Part shown: in pieces, positions 22,354-34,145 of the stretch
How the letters are laid out: every line of letters starts with the position of its first letter
Numbering within the stretch: position 1 is the first letter of the stretch
Origin: Xylogone sp. PMI_703
Lineage: Eukaryota > Ascomycota > Leotiomycetes
Assembly (NCBI GenBank): GCA_021399445.1
Contig: JAJTUQ010000007.1
Coordinates: 62,001 to 126,000, forward strand
Direction: 5' to 3'
Length of the DNA stretch: 64,000 bases
The notes under the pieces: generated by a model
Told to the model about the DNA's origin: nothing
The model's database searches: none
The model's input: only the letters and a program-made list of their open reading frames with translations
Made by a program: the position numbers and the translations under genes

Positions 22354-24168
22354 ATGCACCATTCAATTCCTCTAGATATGGCTATCAACATACTTCTCTC
22401 TCTTGGCTTGATGCTGGAATCAGCAACTGCTTGGTCCGGAGGACATGATTCTTTCACTTACACTGCCGAAACTACCACTCGCTATGCCACACCGATTAGA
22501 GGTCCTTTGCCTAGCAAAACATTTGCCCCTCACTTCAAACAGTTATCAACCTTACTACCTTCAAGATTGGTATATACTACATACTCCCTAGATCCAACAG
22601 CAACTGCAGATGGGCAGTATGGACAATCAGCGTATGCAGCATTGTGGAAATCACTCACCTACAGCAACACTGTTCTTCCTTTCACAACAACTGTCTCTCC
22701 AACGCCGGTTCCCACGAGTTCACTACTTTTTCCGCCTGCTCAGTATGAGCCTTGCCCTCATAGTTTTAGCTGTTTGAGCACCTATTCTCTCCCAGAAGAT
22801 TTTGTCTGGGGAGTTGCAAGCAGTGCATGGCAGGTTGAAGGTGCCACCATGTCCGAGGGCAGAGGACCTGGTTATGTGGATCAGATAGGGGCATTGCCGC
22901 AGCCAGCAGAGAATCCGATGAACGACTCAGTAATCAGCGATATGCACTACTTTCTCTACAAACAGGACATTGCCCGGCTAGCTGCTATCGGAATTCCTTA
23001 CTATTCATTTAGCATTTCCTGGCCAAGGATAGTGCCATTCGGTATCCCGGGATCTCCTATCAACCAACTTGGACTCGATCATTATGATGACGTGATTGAG
23101 ACCTGCCTCTCTTACGGGATCACTCCAATTGTCACGCTCACTCATGGAGACGTGCCTCTAGTTTTCGGGAGCCCTCTAGTCCTCGGTGGTGTTAGTGATC
23201 TTGGATATTCTAATGAAAAATTTGTTGATGCTTTTCTCTATTACGCAAAAATTGTTCTTACCCGATATGCGGATCGAGTGCCTTACTGGGTCACCATCAA
23301 TGAACCAAACGTTTCTTTTGGTCCGTATCGCGCACATCGCAATATTCTGCTGGCTCATGCAAAAGCGTCGCGTTTCTACAAAGAGGAAATCGGCGGGAAG
23401 GGAAAGGTCACTATCAAATTCGCCTACTTCGCCGGAGTTCCCCTCGATGTAAAAAATCATAGCCACGTGGAAGCGGCATTGCGTTATCAGGACTTCACGC
23501 TTGGTATTGAAGCTAATCCTATTTTTCTCGGGCAGGATTATCCAGAAACTGTGAAGTCTACGGCTAACATTAGTCTCGCAAACCTCTCGAAAGAGGACCT
23601 TCAGTACATCCATGGAACGGCAGATTTTCTATCAGTTGATGCATATCAAGCGGTCTTTGCTTATCCTCCGCCTAATGGTATTCAGGCTTGCGCGGCGAAT
23701 TCCTCCGATCCGAATTGGCCAGTCTGCGTACTCACGACTAACGTAGGGGAAGGCGACCGGCTCAACGGAGATGCATCAAATTCATACGCGTATATGACAC
23801 CGCAGTATTTTCGGCAAGCACTCAAGTATCCTTGGCAAACTTTCCGTCCCCCAGCCATTGCTATTACTGAATTTGGTTTCAACCCATTTATGGACTCCGC
23901 TAAACCTTTCGAATCTCAACGGTATGATTATGAGAGGTCAGAATACTTCGACGGATTTCTTCGTGAGATGCTAAAGGCTAAATATGAGGACGGTATCAAC
24001 ATCATTGGGGCCATTGCCTGGAGTATTCTGGATAACAATGAGTTCGGCAGCTATGCACAGCAGTATGGTATGCAATATGTGAATAAGAGTAGTCCAACTC
24101 TGGAGAGAACCTATAAACGGTCGATGTTTGATTTTGTAGACTTCTTCCACCGGGTGATCAGGAAGTAG
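22354..24168 (+). CDS. Secreted glycoside hydrolase family 1 (beta-glycosidase)
   Basis: Intronless, 604 aa. Met9 (base 22378) starts a better signal peptide (MAINILLSLGLMLESATAW) than Met1, so the true start may be there. The (beta/alpha)8 domain begins only at about residue 145 (LPEDFVWGVASSAWQVEGA), after a Ser/Thr/Pro-rich N-terminal extension. The catalytic acid/base is Glu317 (TINEPN) and the nucleophile Glu506 (ITEFGFN). Canonical enzymes have HWD and TENG where this one has THGD and TEFG; His is kept but the glycone-site Trp is lost. Many N-glycosylation sites are present. Likely job: extracellular cleavage of beta-linked di- or oligosaccharides or plant glycosides, with altered sugar preference possible. 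Confidence 0.88.
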   Translation: MHHSIPLDMAINILLSLGLMLESATAWSGGHDSFTYTAETTTRYATPIRGPLPSKTFAPHFKQLSTLLPSRLVYTTYSLDPTATADGQYGQSAYAALWKSLTYSNTVLPFTTTVSPTPVPTSSLLFPPAQYEPCPHSFSCLSTYSLPEDFVWGVASSAWQVEGATMSEGRGPGYVDQIGALPQPAENPMNDSVISDMHYFLYKQDIARLAAIGIPYYSFSISWPRIVPFGIPGSPINQLGLDHYDDVIETCLSYGITPIVTLTHGDVPLVFGSPLVLGGVSDLGYSNEKFVDAFLYYAKIVLTRYADRVPYWVTINEPNVSFGPYRAHRNILLAHAKASRFYKEEIGGKGKVTIKFAYFAGVPLDVKNHSHVEAALRYQDFTLGIEANPIFLGQDYPETVKSTANISLANLSKEDLQYIHGTADFLSVDAYQAVFAYPPPNGIQACAANSSDPNWPVCVLTTNVGEGDRLNGDASNSYAYMTPQYFRQALKYPWQTFRPPAIAITEFGFNPFMDSAKPFESQRYDYERSEYFDGFLREMLKAKYEDGINIIGAIAWSILDNNEFGSYAQQYGMQYVNKSSPTLERTYKRSMFDFVDFFHRVIRK

Positions 24169-25077
24169 CCAGCAGAGTATCTATTAGGTAAAGAGACTCT
24201 CGTTACCAGGTCTCAACTAATATAGAAAAATATCTACTTTATCTTCTAGGATGATGCCCTCTGATGCATCTTATTCAATTACACTTCTTTATGTACTATT
24301 AAAGATAATGAACACAGTATAAGCTTCATTTAGATCATGATTTACTTCAATTTGATTAAGAGCATCCCATGTTATTATTTCGACTGAATATACAATAACC
24401 ACTGACAGTTTCAGTGTATTAAATAATTTCATGTTTAATATTGTGTTACTCCTACCTTGTTAAATCTTCTTCCATGTTGTTATAACGCTGTCTCTTTCCC
24501 ACCAATATCGGACAGAAGCTTCTTACCATTAAAGTGATCTAGGATTTAAAAATGAGAAAATATTAGCCTTTGAACCGAAATAGGGCTAGGTGCAGTTGAT
24601 GTGCAATAAATAGCAGTTACCAATACGCTGGTATATATACGGGAGGTTGTACTCCGAGGCTCGTATAATCGGGGTTAACCCGTGGCAAGTGTATTGAGCA
24701 AATGTGAACTTGATCAAAATTTTCACCAACCTTGTGACACAAACTCCACTTCAAAGGTTTTCAAGTACCGGGTCACACCACCAAAGGATGTTAAGTGATT
24801 GATTCTAAACCTGCTTGGTCAGGGAGGATACGGAATGATAACCCAATCACAGGTTAGACCTGCCGCCATCTAGTAATTTGAACCAATCAGAGCACTTTCC
24901 GTTTTAGGCTTAGTGTTATAATCATAGAGAGCAAAGTAGGCTGCAGAAAGTGTGAGAAAAGGTATATATTGAGAGATATGAGGAGTTGAACAAGGGATTT
25001 TTCGTTAATGAACTAAATACAATATAATTTAGATCAGCGTCCACACTCTATCATAATAAATCCACTCTCAACTCATA
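24169..25077. other. Spacer with aminotransferase promoter
   Basis: AT-rich, no gene seen. A TATATATTGAG box near 24963 sits about 115 bases before the aminotransferase start. Confidence 0.5.
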
Positions 25078-26766
25078 ATGTTGTCAACACGAGGTGCCAG
25101 ACTTGCAGCAAGCCAGGTTATCCCATGGCGATTTGCTCCTGGGAGTGATAATCGTTATGACCCTATCTCTAATCCTTCCGGAATAATTCAGTTCACCACA
25201 GCTGAGAATGTGAGTGATGTGCACCAAACAATCAAGAAACCCCGCGCTTATACGATCAGCACACTGTACATCAAGAATTGGGTAGATTTGTTAGAGAGAA
25301 AGTGAGTACCCTCAGAATTTCTTCTCACCTAAGTTTACATCTTATCCCATGCTCTCTATACAGTAATGGAACTGTTAGTACTGAAACAAAATTTATTCTA
25401 GGTCACTATTCCGGATTCTGCCTTCGCGTATCAGTTTAGTACTATGGGAGGACCCCGATTTCCTGTAGCTATGGCAGCTCATATGAATGAATATTTCAAT
25501 CCATTTCTACCAATCAACCCAAAACATATTATTACCGCAGCTGGCTTGACACCAATCCATGAAATGGTAGCCCTTAGTCTAGGCGATCCCGGGGACGGGA
25601 TTTTGATCAGCCGGCCAATGTATGGCCGCTTTGTACTCGATTTCGGAAATACGGCCGATCTTCACATTGTCTACACGGATATGGATGGTGTTGATCCCTT
25701 CTCACCATCTGCTGTCGAAAAATATCAAAAGACATTAGACGCATCAATACAAGCAGGCATAAAAGTCAAAGCACTATTGATTGTAAATCCGCATAATCCG
25801 TTAGGTATGGGTTTCTACAAGCGATGCCATTTCAGTATTCTGCTGACCCATCTATATAGGACAGTGCTATCCGCAGTCAACTTTGCGTGAATTGATGAGA
25901 TTTTGCCAGAGGAATTCTATACATTTAATTAGCGATGAAGTATACGCATTAGCTGTCTACGGCATCGACTCTGATGATACCGTGGAATTTACTTCTGTTC
26001 TCTCCGTTAATCCTGAAGGACTGATTGATGTGGAAAAGTTGCATGTTTTCTACGGGATGAGTAAAGTAAGTGATCAAAGTAAACCTAGTTATACCAATAG
26101 TCTCACAGATATCCAGGATTTTGCTCCCGGTCTTCGCTTGGGCTGCTTGATAACTCAGAATTCTCAGCTTCGCAAAGCGGTTGCTGCTAACGTTAGGTTT
26201 CACAACCCCTCCGGAATGGCGATAGCTATAGGAACAGCTATACTAGAAGACAGGCTGTTTGTTGACTCGTTCCTCAAATTATGCCACGTTAGACTAAGGG
26301 AACATCGTTTAATCATGACAAAAGTATTAGATAAAGCAGCAATCAAGTATCATGACAAAGCGTCAGTTGCCATGCTAAGTAAATCATCTTTCTTATACGT
26401 TCCGCTACTAACAATCACTGAATAGGAACGCTGGACTATTCCTATACGCTGATTTAAGTCCCTGGCTCCCTCAGGTGGAAGATGTACCCGTAAGAGAAAA
26501 TGCGAGGGACTTTGCTCTAGCACAGAAGCTCTTGGATGGTGGAGTGGGAGTCCAACCTTGTGAAGAACATGGCGAATTAAAAGGCCACTTTCGGCTTGTA
26601 TATAGTCTAGAAAAGGATGTTTTGGTAGAAGGTTTAAGACGGTGAGTACTGAAACTTTGCTCTAGAGTTTATATCTAATATAAGTAAGCAGATTGGTCTC
26701 TGTTCTAGAGAACTCTCACCGCTATTCATAAGATACCACTCGCCAGTGGACGCCCAGCTGTATTGA
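25078..26766 (+). CDS. ACC-synthase-like class I/II PLP aminotransferase
   Basis: Seven exons (25078-25209, 25260-25301, 25402-25804, 25860-26065, 26117-26361, 26426-26641, 26709-26766) give 433 aa, the usual family length. Landmarks: MLSTRG start, GGPRFPVAMAAHMNEY, ITAAGLTPIHEM, IVNPHNPLGQCYP, ISDEVYAL, and the PLP lysine Lys261 in YGMSKDF followed by GLRLG (Arg268). The C-terminal part has NAGLFLYADLSPWLP. The intron with donor GC|GTCAGT is the weakest call, chosen because it restores NAGLF in frame. Relatives include ACC synthases and C-S lyases of dithiopiperazine pathways (GliI type); which reaction applies here is open. The gene ends 99 bases from the oppositely oriented regulator at 26866-28665. 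Confidence 0.85.
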
Positions 26767-26865
26767 AGATCAGCTGTACTAAGTAGATATAGATTCCTAA
26801 GAAGATAGTCCTACTTAGATATCTTTCTCTGGAACTGGGTCGCATGTTTAATGAATGCAATATGT

Positions 26866-28665
26866 CTATGCTACTATATTATTCTCCCAAATGCTTTTGC
26901 ACCCTTGCAAGCAAGCCGTTTCGAATACGGGGAGACTGTTCAAATGTGCTGAGATGTCTTCCCAAGTCAGCATATTGCGAGATAAACACTTGGACTTTAG
27001 ATTAACTAAGAACCATGTTTTGGAAACCACGTCATTTGCAGCAAAGGCACCAAGAAAGAGTATCCAAAGCATCTCGGAAGTAGATGGTCCTGTTGCCAAA
27101 TTTGCGTCCGCATTCTCTAATACGGATTTCAGTCGCATACATAGTCTTCCGCGGATTCTTGCCCCAACAGGTGTTTGACGCAGATTTGTGTAAATATATA
27201 GTAATGCAGCATGGGCAAGAATGGTGGAGATATCAGTATTACCAACGCCTATAGCTGAGTGTGTGGCCAGCCACGTTAAAATCTTATGCTCCACAATGTA
27301 CACCCTGTCTGGATACGAAGCATCCCATGGGAGTTTATCTGATTCCATGTGATTTAAAAAAGTAGCGAGCTGGTGCATACTAAACAATATGTCCAAGACT
27401 TCAGAGCATATCCCGAAAGTCCGTAGATTGTCTGCAAAAGAAGCTAGATACTGATCTAGACAGATTTCTGGTAGGAAATCTGATAGTGGTAACAGATTCT
27501 CGAACGTTTGAAGAGGGAATATAGGTGCGTGGTAGAAAGTCGCAGATTCCAAAAGATCAGACCTTTTATTCAGACTTAGTATATGATATTTTACAGACAT
27601 ATGCCGGTGCATGCACTGCTAAATTAACATACCATAATACCATTCTCCGTAAAATTCCCTCGAGTCCAAGGTTATTGAGCCCGCCTTTCAACTCAACTAT
27701 ACGTTTTAATCCTTCCATATGAATCCTGGCACTGGCCGAAGAGCCATTCAGGTTCTGCAAATATTAAGAATTAGGTGTATGAATAAACATCAGCATACTC
27801 ACTTCAATATTAGCTAAGCAAGCTACTGTTGCAATTGTCGAGGCGTTTGTTTGTTTTGTTAAAACAGACAAGCTGTCATTAAGTGCTGATATTGTTTTTG
27901 ACAAGAAATACAGACTTTCACAATTATTGCTCTTAATATTCTGCTCTATCCGAGAAGCTGAAAATGAGAGCATCATATAAAGCCAAGCAGGGTCGTCGAA
28001 ACAGGATTTTTCGTAGTATAACGTGGGGTCAGCGTGTACAGATGTACGAATAGTTGTGGAGAGATCTGCCAAATATTTGATCAATAAAGATATTTTAATT
28101 GAAGAGAAAGAGTCTTAAACCTCGACGTACTATATTGCAATAGCTTAAAGATCCGTGTAGATGAAGGGATGCACAAACTGTTAAACGGATCTGGAGAGCC
28201 GCCCAAGGTGGTGCGTAAGATGTGGTAACCAGGAACAGGCAACAATCCCCGCTGTCTTACCATAGAAATCTTCTCCAATCTATTATTAGATAACTTAGGA
28301 GGTGATTCGTGCATGTTCGATGGAATGTCATCGGGATCGGAGAGCTTGGTTATGTCGGTTTCTGGCAAGCCATTTTCTCTTCTAGTACTATCCGAGAATA
28401 GAGACTCGTTGGGAATATCTGCACACCGATTCTGTAACTGTGTAAGGACTGTTCTATAACTAGGCCCTGGTGTTTGATTAAGTTTCCTTTGCTTCTTTTG
28501 CTTCTCCCTCGCCTCCCTTGTTTCATTTCTATACCTTTTCATCACGTGTGATTTTATCGTTTTTTTAATCGATAGATCAGTGTTACTAGGGTCTCCATAG
28601 TTGATAATAAATGGCATTATCTCATCCGATGCATAATGTGAAGTTCTTAATCTCTTGTCTGCCAT
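26866..28665 (-). CDS. PF11951-type fungal regulator (no Zn2Cys6), copy 1
   Basis: Four exons (28131-28665, 27803-28065, 27633-27754, 26866-27562) give 538 aa; intron phases are 1, 0 and 2. The N-terminus has the motif seen in this family: FIINYGDPSN, then a basic stretch with SHVMKRYRNE. A polar linker follows. The C-terminal helical domain includes WLYMMLSFSASR, TVACLANIE, the signature IHMEGLKRIVELKGGL and ILRRMVLW. No zinc cluster is present. Such proteins are usually annotated as fungal-specific transcription factor domain or tachykinin-family proteins, and DNA binding is assumed from the family. It faces the aminotransferase tail to tail and is a paralogue of the gene at 31814-33496. 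Confidence 0.8.
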
Positions 28666-30405
28666 ATCTCAATCCTGCTACCACGTATTAGGAAGATCTT
28701 GGGAGCCTCTTGCCCTGTGGCCCCTACGCAATCCCTGAGACTGTGGAGAACGTTTTACCAATTCCTCTTCTTTCACAATTGCTGGAATCAGATCATCGAA
28801 AGCGATATACTTGTTGTTGCGGGGTTGAATTATGAGACATGCCGGTTATCGCAAATATTACATGGCTAAGGTTTAGGTTAAGCATTGCAATTAACTCATG
28901 AATTACTAAGACTTACTCCGTTAACGTAAATCCCTGTTCAAGCGAACACCCCATTCTAACGAACACTGAAATTTACCGCAAAATTGAGGAAATTCAACTT
29001 TTAATATCTTAATAACCATAGAATTCTGAGGGAAGACACATTAGAAGGAGATTATCTATTATGAATTAATTTCAATTATTTGATTATTTTGCTCTCAAAA
29101 TGTTTATAATGCTACCAAGTTAACATTTGGACCTTTCATTCAAATCTATTTTGTTGTACAACATATATTACACATTCTAACAGCATAAAAATTTGTGCAT
29201 ATATTTATTATCAAGTAGATATAAGAATAACAAAATTTGATTAAATAGAATTCTCTCGTTGTTGAGATATCAAAAGTTGAATTTCCTTAATTTTGCGGTA
29301 AATTTCAGTGTTCGTTAGAATGGGGTGTTCGCTTGAACAGGGATTTACGTTAGCTTCAGCCAATTGGATCGAACCACAAACCCTCACATTGAAATGATGC
29401 TGATACAGGTATAAAGAACTAAGATATAGATTTCACTCATGCAGACTATCCGATATTATCTCTACTCCTGTCAATTTGCCAGTAGAGTTAATTCTGCGAC
29501 TAACCTATATTCGGAGATAATTTTAGAGACCGCTCACTATTGTTCACTATATTGTTAATAATCCTCAAAGTCATATACGCATGGCAACCGTATATGATCT
29601 AACAGGCTAGTAATATCTAATTAAGAATTTGGGGTCTATATCTACAAGTAATGTATAGCTAGTGCCTGGTTGTGATGGGAGGCCTGCGGTGTTGCATGAT
29701 CCCCAATGCTGTACCCGTTTCCTAACGTTTTGAATATGAGCTACTTTGTACACTTCAATTGATTACCAACGGAGATAGAAAATAGACCTCCGATTTTCGA
29801 GTATAACGACGGAGATTAGCAGTTACCGACATATGCGGACGTGATGATCACCTAAACAGCTGCCAAGGAGTGCATTTTCCGAATCAGGAAATAGCCAATC
29901 ATGTTTGAAAACCTGCATTACTATGTCCTCCCATATTGCAGCATATTCGAAAGGAAAACAACGTTGTTTGAGAGCAAATTACTATACGTATATAGTGAAA
30001 CAATTGATTATTAGTCGTAAACTTGGTCCAATATGATACTCCGTGCTTATCTCACATGCAGCTAATGAATCGTGCGGTGGCGATTCACCACTCTGCTCTG
30101 GTACTCTAAGGGTAGTTACAACGGTACCATTATCAGAGCCAGTTTGGCAATTTCGGCGCTACAGCTCTTAACTCCTAAGTGTAACTCTGAATCCAATCCG
30201 TTGGCTGCTTGTTTGCCAAGACAGTGCAGCGTCCCATTTTGGAGTAGTTCTCCATACTCGTAGGTGCAAATGTTTATAAAGACTCTACGCTGGCTACTCG
30301 TCCCCATTCTATCCTCATATCTATTTACAATTACGATAGTTATTATCTATTACTTTATACAGCTTAATTCTATAACTAGAAAATCACATGGGGCTTCGAA
30401 GTACA
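28666..30405. other. Divergent intergenic region with an inserted MITE
   Basis: The shared upstream region of regulator copy 1 (minus) and the SDR (plus). It holds the inverted-repeat element at 28924-29350. The rest, 29353-30405, is AT-rich with no supported gene. Confidence 0.55.
28924..29350. mobile_element. MITE with ~105-bp terminal inverted repeats and TA flanks
   Basis: The left arm starts ACGTAAATCCCTGTTCAAGC and the right arm, read on the opposite strand, starts identically. The arms pair for about 105 bp (to the shared AGAATTCT). The first 60 or so bases are identical, and the differences up to about base 90 are all G/A or C/T transitions. TA lies on each side (28922-28923 and 29351-29352). 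The centre is AT-rich and non-coding. Size (427 bp) and TA target fit a non-autonomous Tc1/mariner-superfamily element. The transition-only differences fit RIP acting on the arms. Confidence 0.85.
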
Positions 30406-31629
30406 ATGAGCGCCTTCTTCTCTCAGAGCTTTCCACCAAAGCCAACATTCACTGAGAGAGAACTAGGTGATTTGACCGGAAAGGTTAGGAGTTGGTCCTC
30501 ATTATAGGCACTAGAATGACTGACATTCTCTAATAGGTTCTGATCATCACTGGGGGTTATTCAGGGGTAGGATACCAGCTTACGAAAATTGTATATGCCA
30601 AAAATGCAGTGGTTTATGTAGCGGGTCGACGAGAAAGCGAAGGTTTAAAGGCCATTGACGAAATGAAAGCAGCATGCCCAAATTCAAAAGGACGACTAGA
30701 GTTTTTACCCCTAGATCTAGCCGATCTTTCGAGCATCAAGAAGAGCGTCGATACTTTCCTTACGAGGGAAAATAGGCTCGATATACTTTGGAACAATGCT
30801 GGTTTAATGGGAACTTCCAAAGATATGAAGTCCAAACAGGTGGGTTATGGAAAGGATTATACTTATTCACGAGTAATCCATGCTAAAACGATTTTAAATC
30901 TCAGGGCCACGAACTTATTCTCGCTACGAACTGTATTGGACCATTTCTCTTCACAAAACTACTACATCCCATCCTCGTTTCGACAGCTACCTCCGCACCA
31001 CCTGGCTCGGTTCGCGTCATTTGGTTGGGATCTATAGTCATACAGCTACAAGCCCCGAAGGCGGGCATGGATATAGATAATCTGGACTATAAAAAGAAGT
31101 CTGAGGATGATGCAACGCGGTATGCTATTAGCAAAGCAGGAAATTTATTTATCGGTTGTGAGTGGGCGCGACGTGATGCGAAGTCCGGAGTTATGCATTT
31201 GGTATGTGCTCGAATTTACCTTGATCTAAATCACACATCCTTTGATTAGAATGTGCACTTACTAATGTTTAATGTAGACTCTTAATCCTGGAAATCTCAA
31301 GACTCCGTTGCAACGAAACATGGGATGCCTTGAGCGCCATATAACTGTGAGTTGATGAGACCACTAGTTATGTCATTTAAATATCCTCTGACCAATTTTA
31401 GAATCTCATGCTACATGACCCAATATACGGAGCTTATACAGAACTCTGGGCTGGATTATCACCTGCTGTCAAACCCAGTGATAGCGGCAGATATATCATT
31501 CCTTGGGGGAGATTCGGCGATATCCGTGAAGATGTTGCTGCAGCTTGTAAATCCGCTCAAGAAGGAGGATTAGGCAAAGCAACACAATTCTTTGAATATT
31601 GCGAGAAAGTCACACGGGATTACTGTTAA
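30406..31629 (+). CDS. Short-chain dehydrogenase/reductase
   Basis: Five exons (30406-30483, 30537-30839, 30905-31201, 31278-31346, 31402-31629) give 324 aa. An upstream in-frame ATG at 30388 would add six residues; I prefer 30406 because MSAFFSQSFPPKPTFTE matches the usual family start. Rossmann signature: TGGYSGVG (Gly32, Gly36, Gly38). NNAG is at 112-115. The catalytic set is probably Ser170 (WLGS), Tyr200 and Lys204 (YAISK). The C-terminal PIYGAYTELWAGLSP and PWGRFGDIR are typical of fungal retinol-dehydrogenase/WWOX-like SDRs. It uses NAD(P); the substrate is unknown. It faces regulator copy 2 tail to tail, 184 bases apart. Confidence 0.88.
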
Positions 31630-31813
31630 TTCGCCGAGGTATATTGTACTGTACAATTTACATAATGTCTATTGTGGGATAGATTCCGATACACTTTGAA
31701 ATTTCGTATACTTCATTGGGAGTGCGTTATATTTCAAATTAATCATTTAATTCATATATCTCAAGTTATTCTAAAGAGAGAAGGAGTGAAGTAAATGGCT
31801 ATTATATTGATGA

Positions 31814-33496
31814 TTAACTCGTTGTATTAGAATAATTCCCACATCGACCACGCTTCAGAAGCCATCCGAAGTAATGCAGAGACCGCTGCAGCCCGCCCCA
31901 CCGTTGTAAACTTAAAGGCACCCATAACCTAAGAAGTTGAGAAACGAACCATGGATATAGCTTATCATCACCATATGTCCTATCAATCGCTACCAAAAGA
32001 CACCACAGAAGCGCCCCAGGAAGCGGTAGCCAATAATAAGCGAGGTCTGTCTGCTCAAGGGCGTGCTGTAAATGATACAACATTGACAGAGTACTGTCGG
32101 TTGTATAATTGCTGCCACTAAGCCAAATGAGATATGATAGTCGAAAGGATTCGTATATCCACTTGGTAGACTCTGGCCACGATTCTATTTTGGTGAGTGA
32201 CTCATGAGATGGATCATCCGAGTGTTCTGAAAATGTCAGAGACCTATTAGTTTTACCATCTATAGATTCATAGAGTTTTCTCAAAATAGGTGTGAGTCGT
32301 AAATACTCCGAAGGAATAGTAACATCAGAGTTAAGCAACGTGAATAGCTGAAGAAAACTCGGAATTTCAATACATGGGTCCTTGGCGCTACTTCTTGGTA
32401 CTCTTTTGTACAATGGAGCATAAATATCGAGGAATATGAGGTATCTTGACGGTGTATTGGTTAATATCAGTGCTGTGCAAGCATAAGACTAGACAACTTA
32501 CAGCTTAATCAGCCTGTTTAATAATCCGCCCATCCCAAGTTGATGTAACCCTCCTCTTAATTTAGCTAACTGTACTAGCCCATCTAAATGACTTTGCAGC
32601 GCTGAGATATTACCAATGACACACTACATGTAGGTAATCAATAAAACATAGAAGGTTTAAAGAAGACATAGGTAAACTTACTTCAAAGTTAGCTAACGTG
32701 ATGATAGCAGCTATGATTTCGTCGCTTTTTCGTTGGATCGGGTCACTAAGTCCCTCATTGACGAGCTGTATCGCCTTTCCTCGATGGCCATAAGATGTTG
32801 CACTCAGAGGTGTCTGAGTCAAGGTCTCCAAAGATGCTGCGCATACAAACACTGATGCGTGATAGAGCATAGGGTGTACCATACAAGCAGGAAGCCAATA
32901 TGTCTTGAACGGAGTCTGTCTATGGTTCTTATCTAACGTATCGAAGCCAAACTCAATAAATGCAACGTCTGCATAAGATGTCAATAATTTATGTCATTCG
33001 ATTATTACCATTTCTCGGAAGCAAGAATTAACTTACGTTGATCTATAAGTGCATGATAGTACTGCTTCTGCGATAACATTGCCCTGGGATCAGAACTACG
33101 TCCAATCATGCTGGGTATGGCGTGTCTGTGACCGTCAGAGCTATAGCAAATTGGACGTACCATATCCTCACTACATTTAACAGTGCTGTCTGCCCAGTTA
33201 GTCTCGCCTTGGATAGTACATGACACTTTTTGGGTCGCTTTCTCCTTGTTCCGGATAGGGCTTGTAGGAAGTGGTTTCTGTTTACTAAGCGCAATATTGG
33301 GCTGGTCATCAGGTGGCAAGGGACCTTCAAGCGAAGCGCCGTGGGATGTAATGTAGGCTTGCTGGAATTGCATTACCTGCTTTATCCGCCTTTGACGATG
33401 AAACTTTCTCATCACATGTGCTCGAACATGCCGCCTCTTTTCGGATTTCGACACATCCTCCGGGCCCTCGAACTGGATAAACTCGAACCCCGACAT
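31814..33496 (-). CDS. PF11951-type fungal regulator (no Zn2Cys6), copy 2
   Basis: Four exons (33037-33496, 32682-32968, 32502-32623, 31814-32444) give 499 aa, with intron phases 1, 0 and 2. N-terminal FEFIQFEGPED and the basic RAHVMRKFHRQRR parallel copy 1. Helical landmarks include HPMLYHASVFVCAASLETL, IITLANFE, LDGLVQLAKLRGGLHQLG and GALLWCLLVAIDRTYGD. Exon 3 is 122 nt, the same as in copy 1, and the intron phases are identical, which supports descent from one ancestor. It is likely a nuclear regulator of the adjacent enzyme genes, by position only. No zinc cluster was found. Confidence 0.78.
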
Positions 33497-34145
33497 CTGT
33501 CATCAATGACGCTCTAATGGTTTTTGAATATTTGAATTGGGCTTAGTTAACCACTTAGAACTGCTTCTAATCTCGATATTGGTGCGATAATGGGTCTAGA
33601 TAAAGCTTGACATTCGATCCCCCAATCAAATGGTCTGGAGTCTCTTCAGCTCAGCAGCTTGGTTTACCTTAGCACGAAGATGTCGTCAAACGAAGAGCAG
33701 CTGGTTCGATAATAAGTGCCCAAAAGGGAATACGCACTTTTCTGGGAGGCACTCGCAGGTTGGAAGCCTCCATATAAAGTCATGATGGGTGATTATGACT
33801 AGGCCGGAAGAGGGGCCGTACTGACGCTGCAACCAATTGACGCTCTTGCCACTTCGATGTACGCCAAGAAGCACATATTCCTAAAACGGTATAGCCTGAC
33901 AAGTACAGAGTTCTAATTTAATTTCCTACGCGTGGCCCGGTTTTAATCTTCGGTCCCATAGAATACGATCTCGTACGAGTTTATAGCACGGTAGGGCCGA
34001 ACGGTCTCCAGTGATTATGCAAACCTTATGCAGATCTAATGCAAACCAATCATGTCACGAACAAATGTAATCCGATTCACATAAGATGCCCCCGTCTTCG
34101 TACAGTATGATGGTATTCTGAAAGGGTCAAGTCATATTTATCTAT
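33497..34145. other. Non-coding spacer
   Basis: About 650 bp between regulator copy 2 and the cupin gene. No supported gene; overlapping short frames show no domain signal. Confidence 0.5.

Noticed and set aside
25078..26766. Aminotransferase as a pseudogene because its reading frame breaks several times
   Set aside because: All breaks are explained by GT-AG introns, and the seven-exon model gives a full-length protein with every key motif.
30072..30455. Three consecutive ~63-codon frames upstream of the SDR
   Set aside because: The last overlaps the true first exon of the SDR in another frame; the others lack any coding signal.
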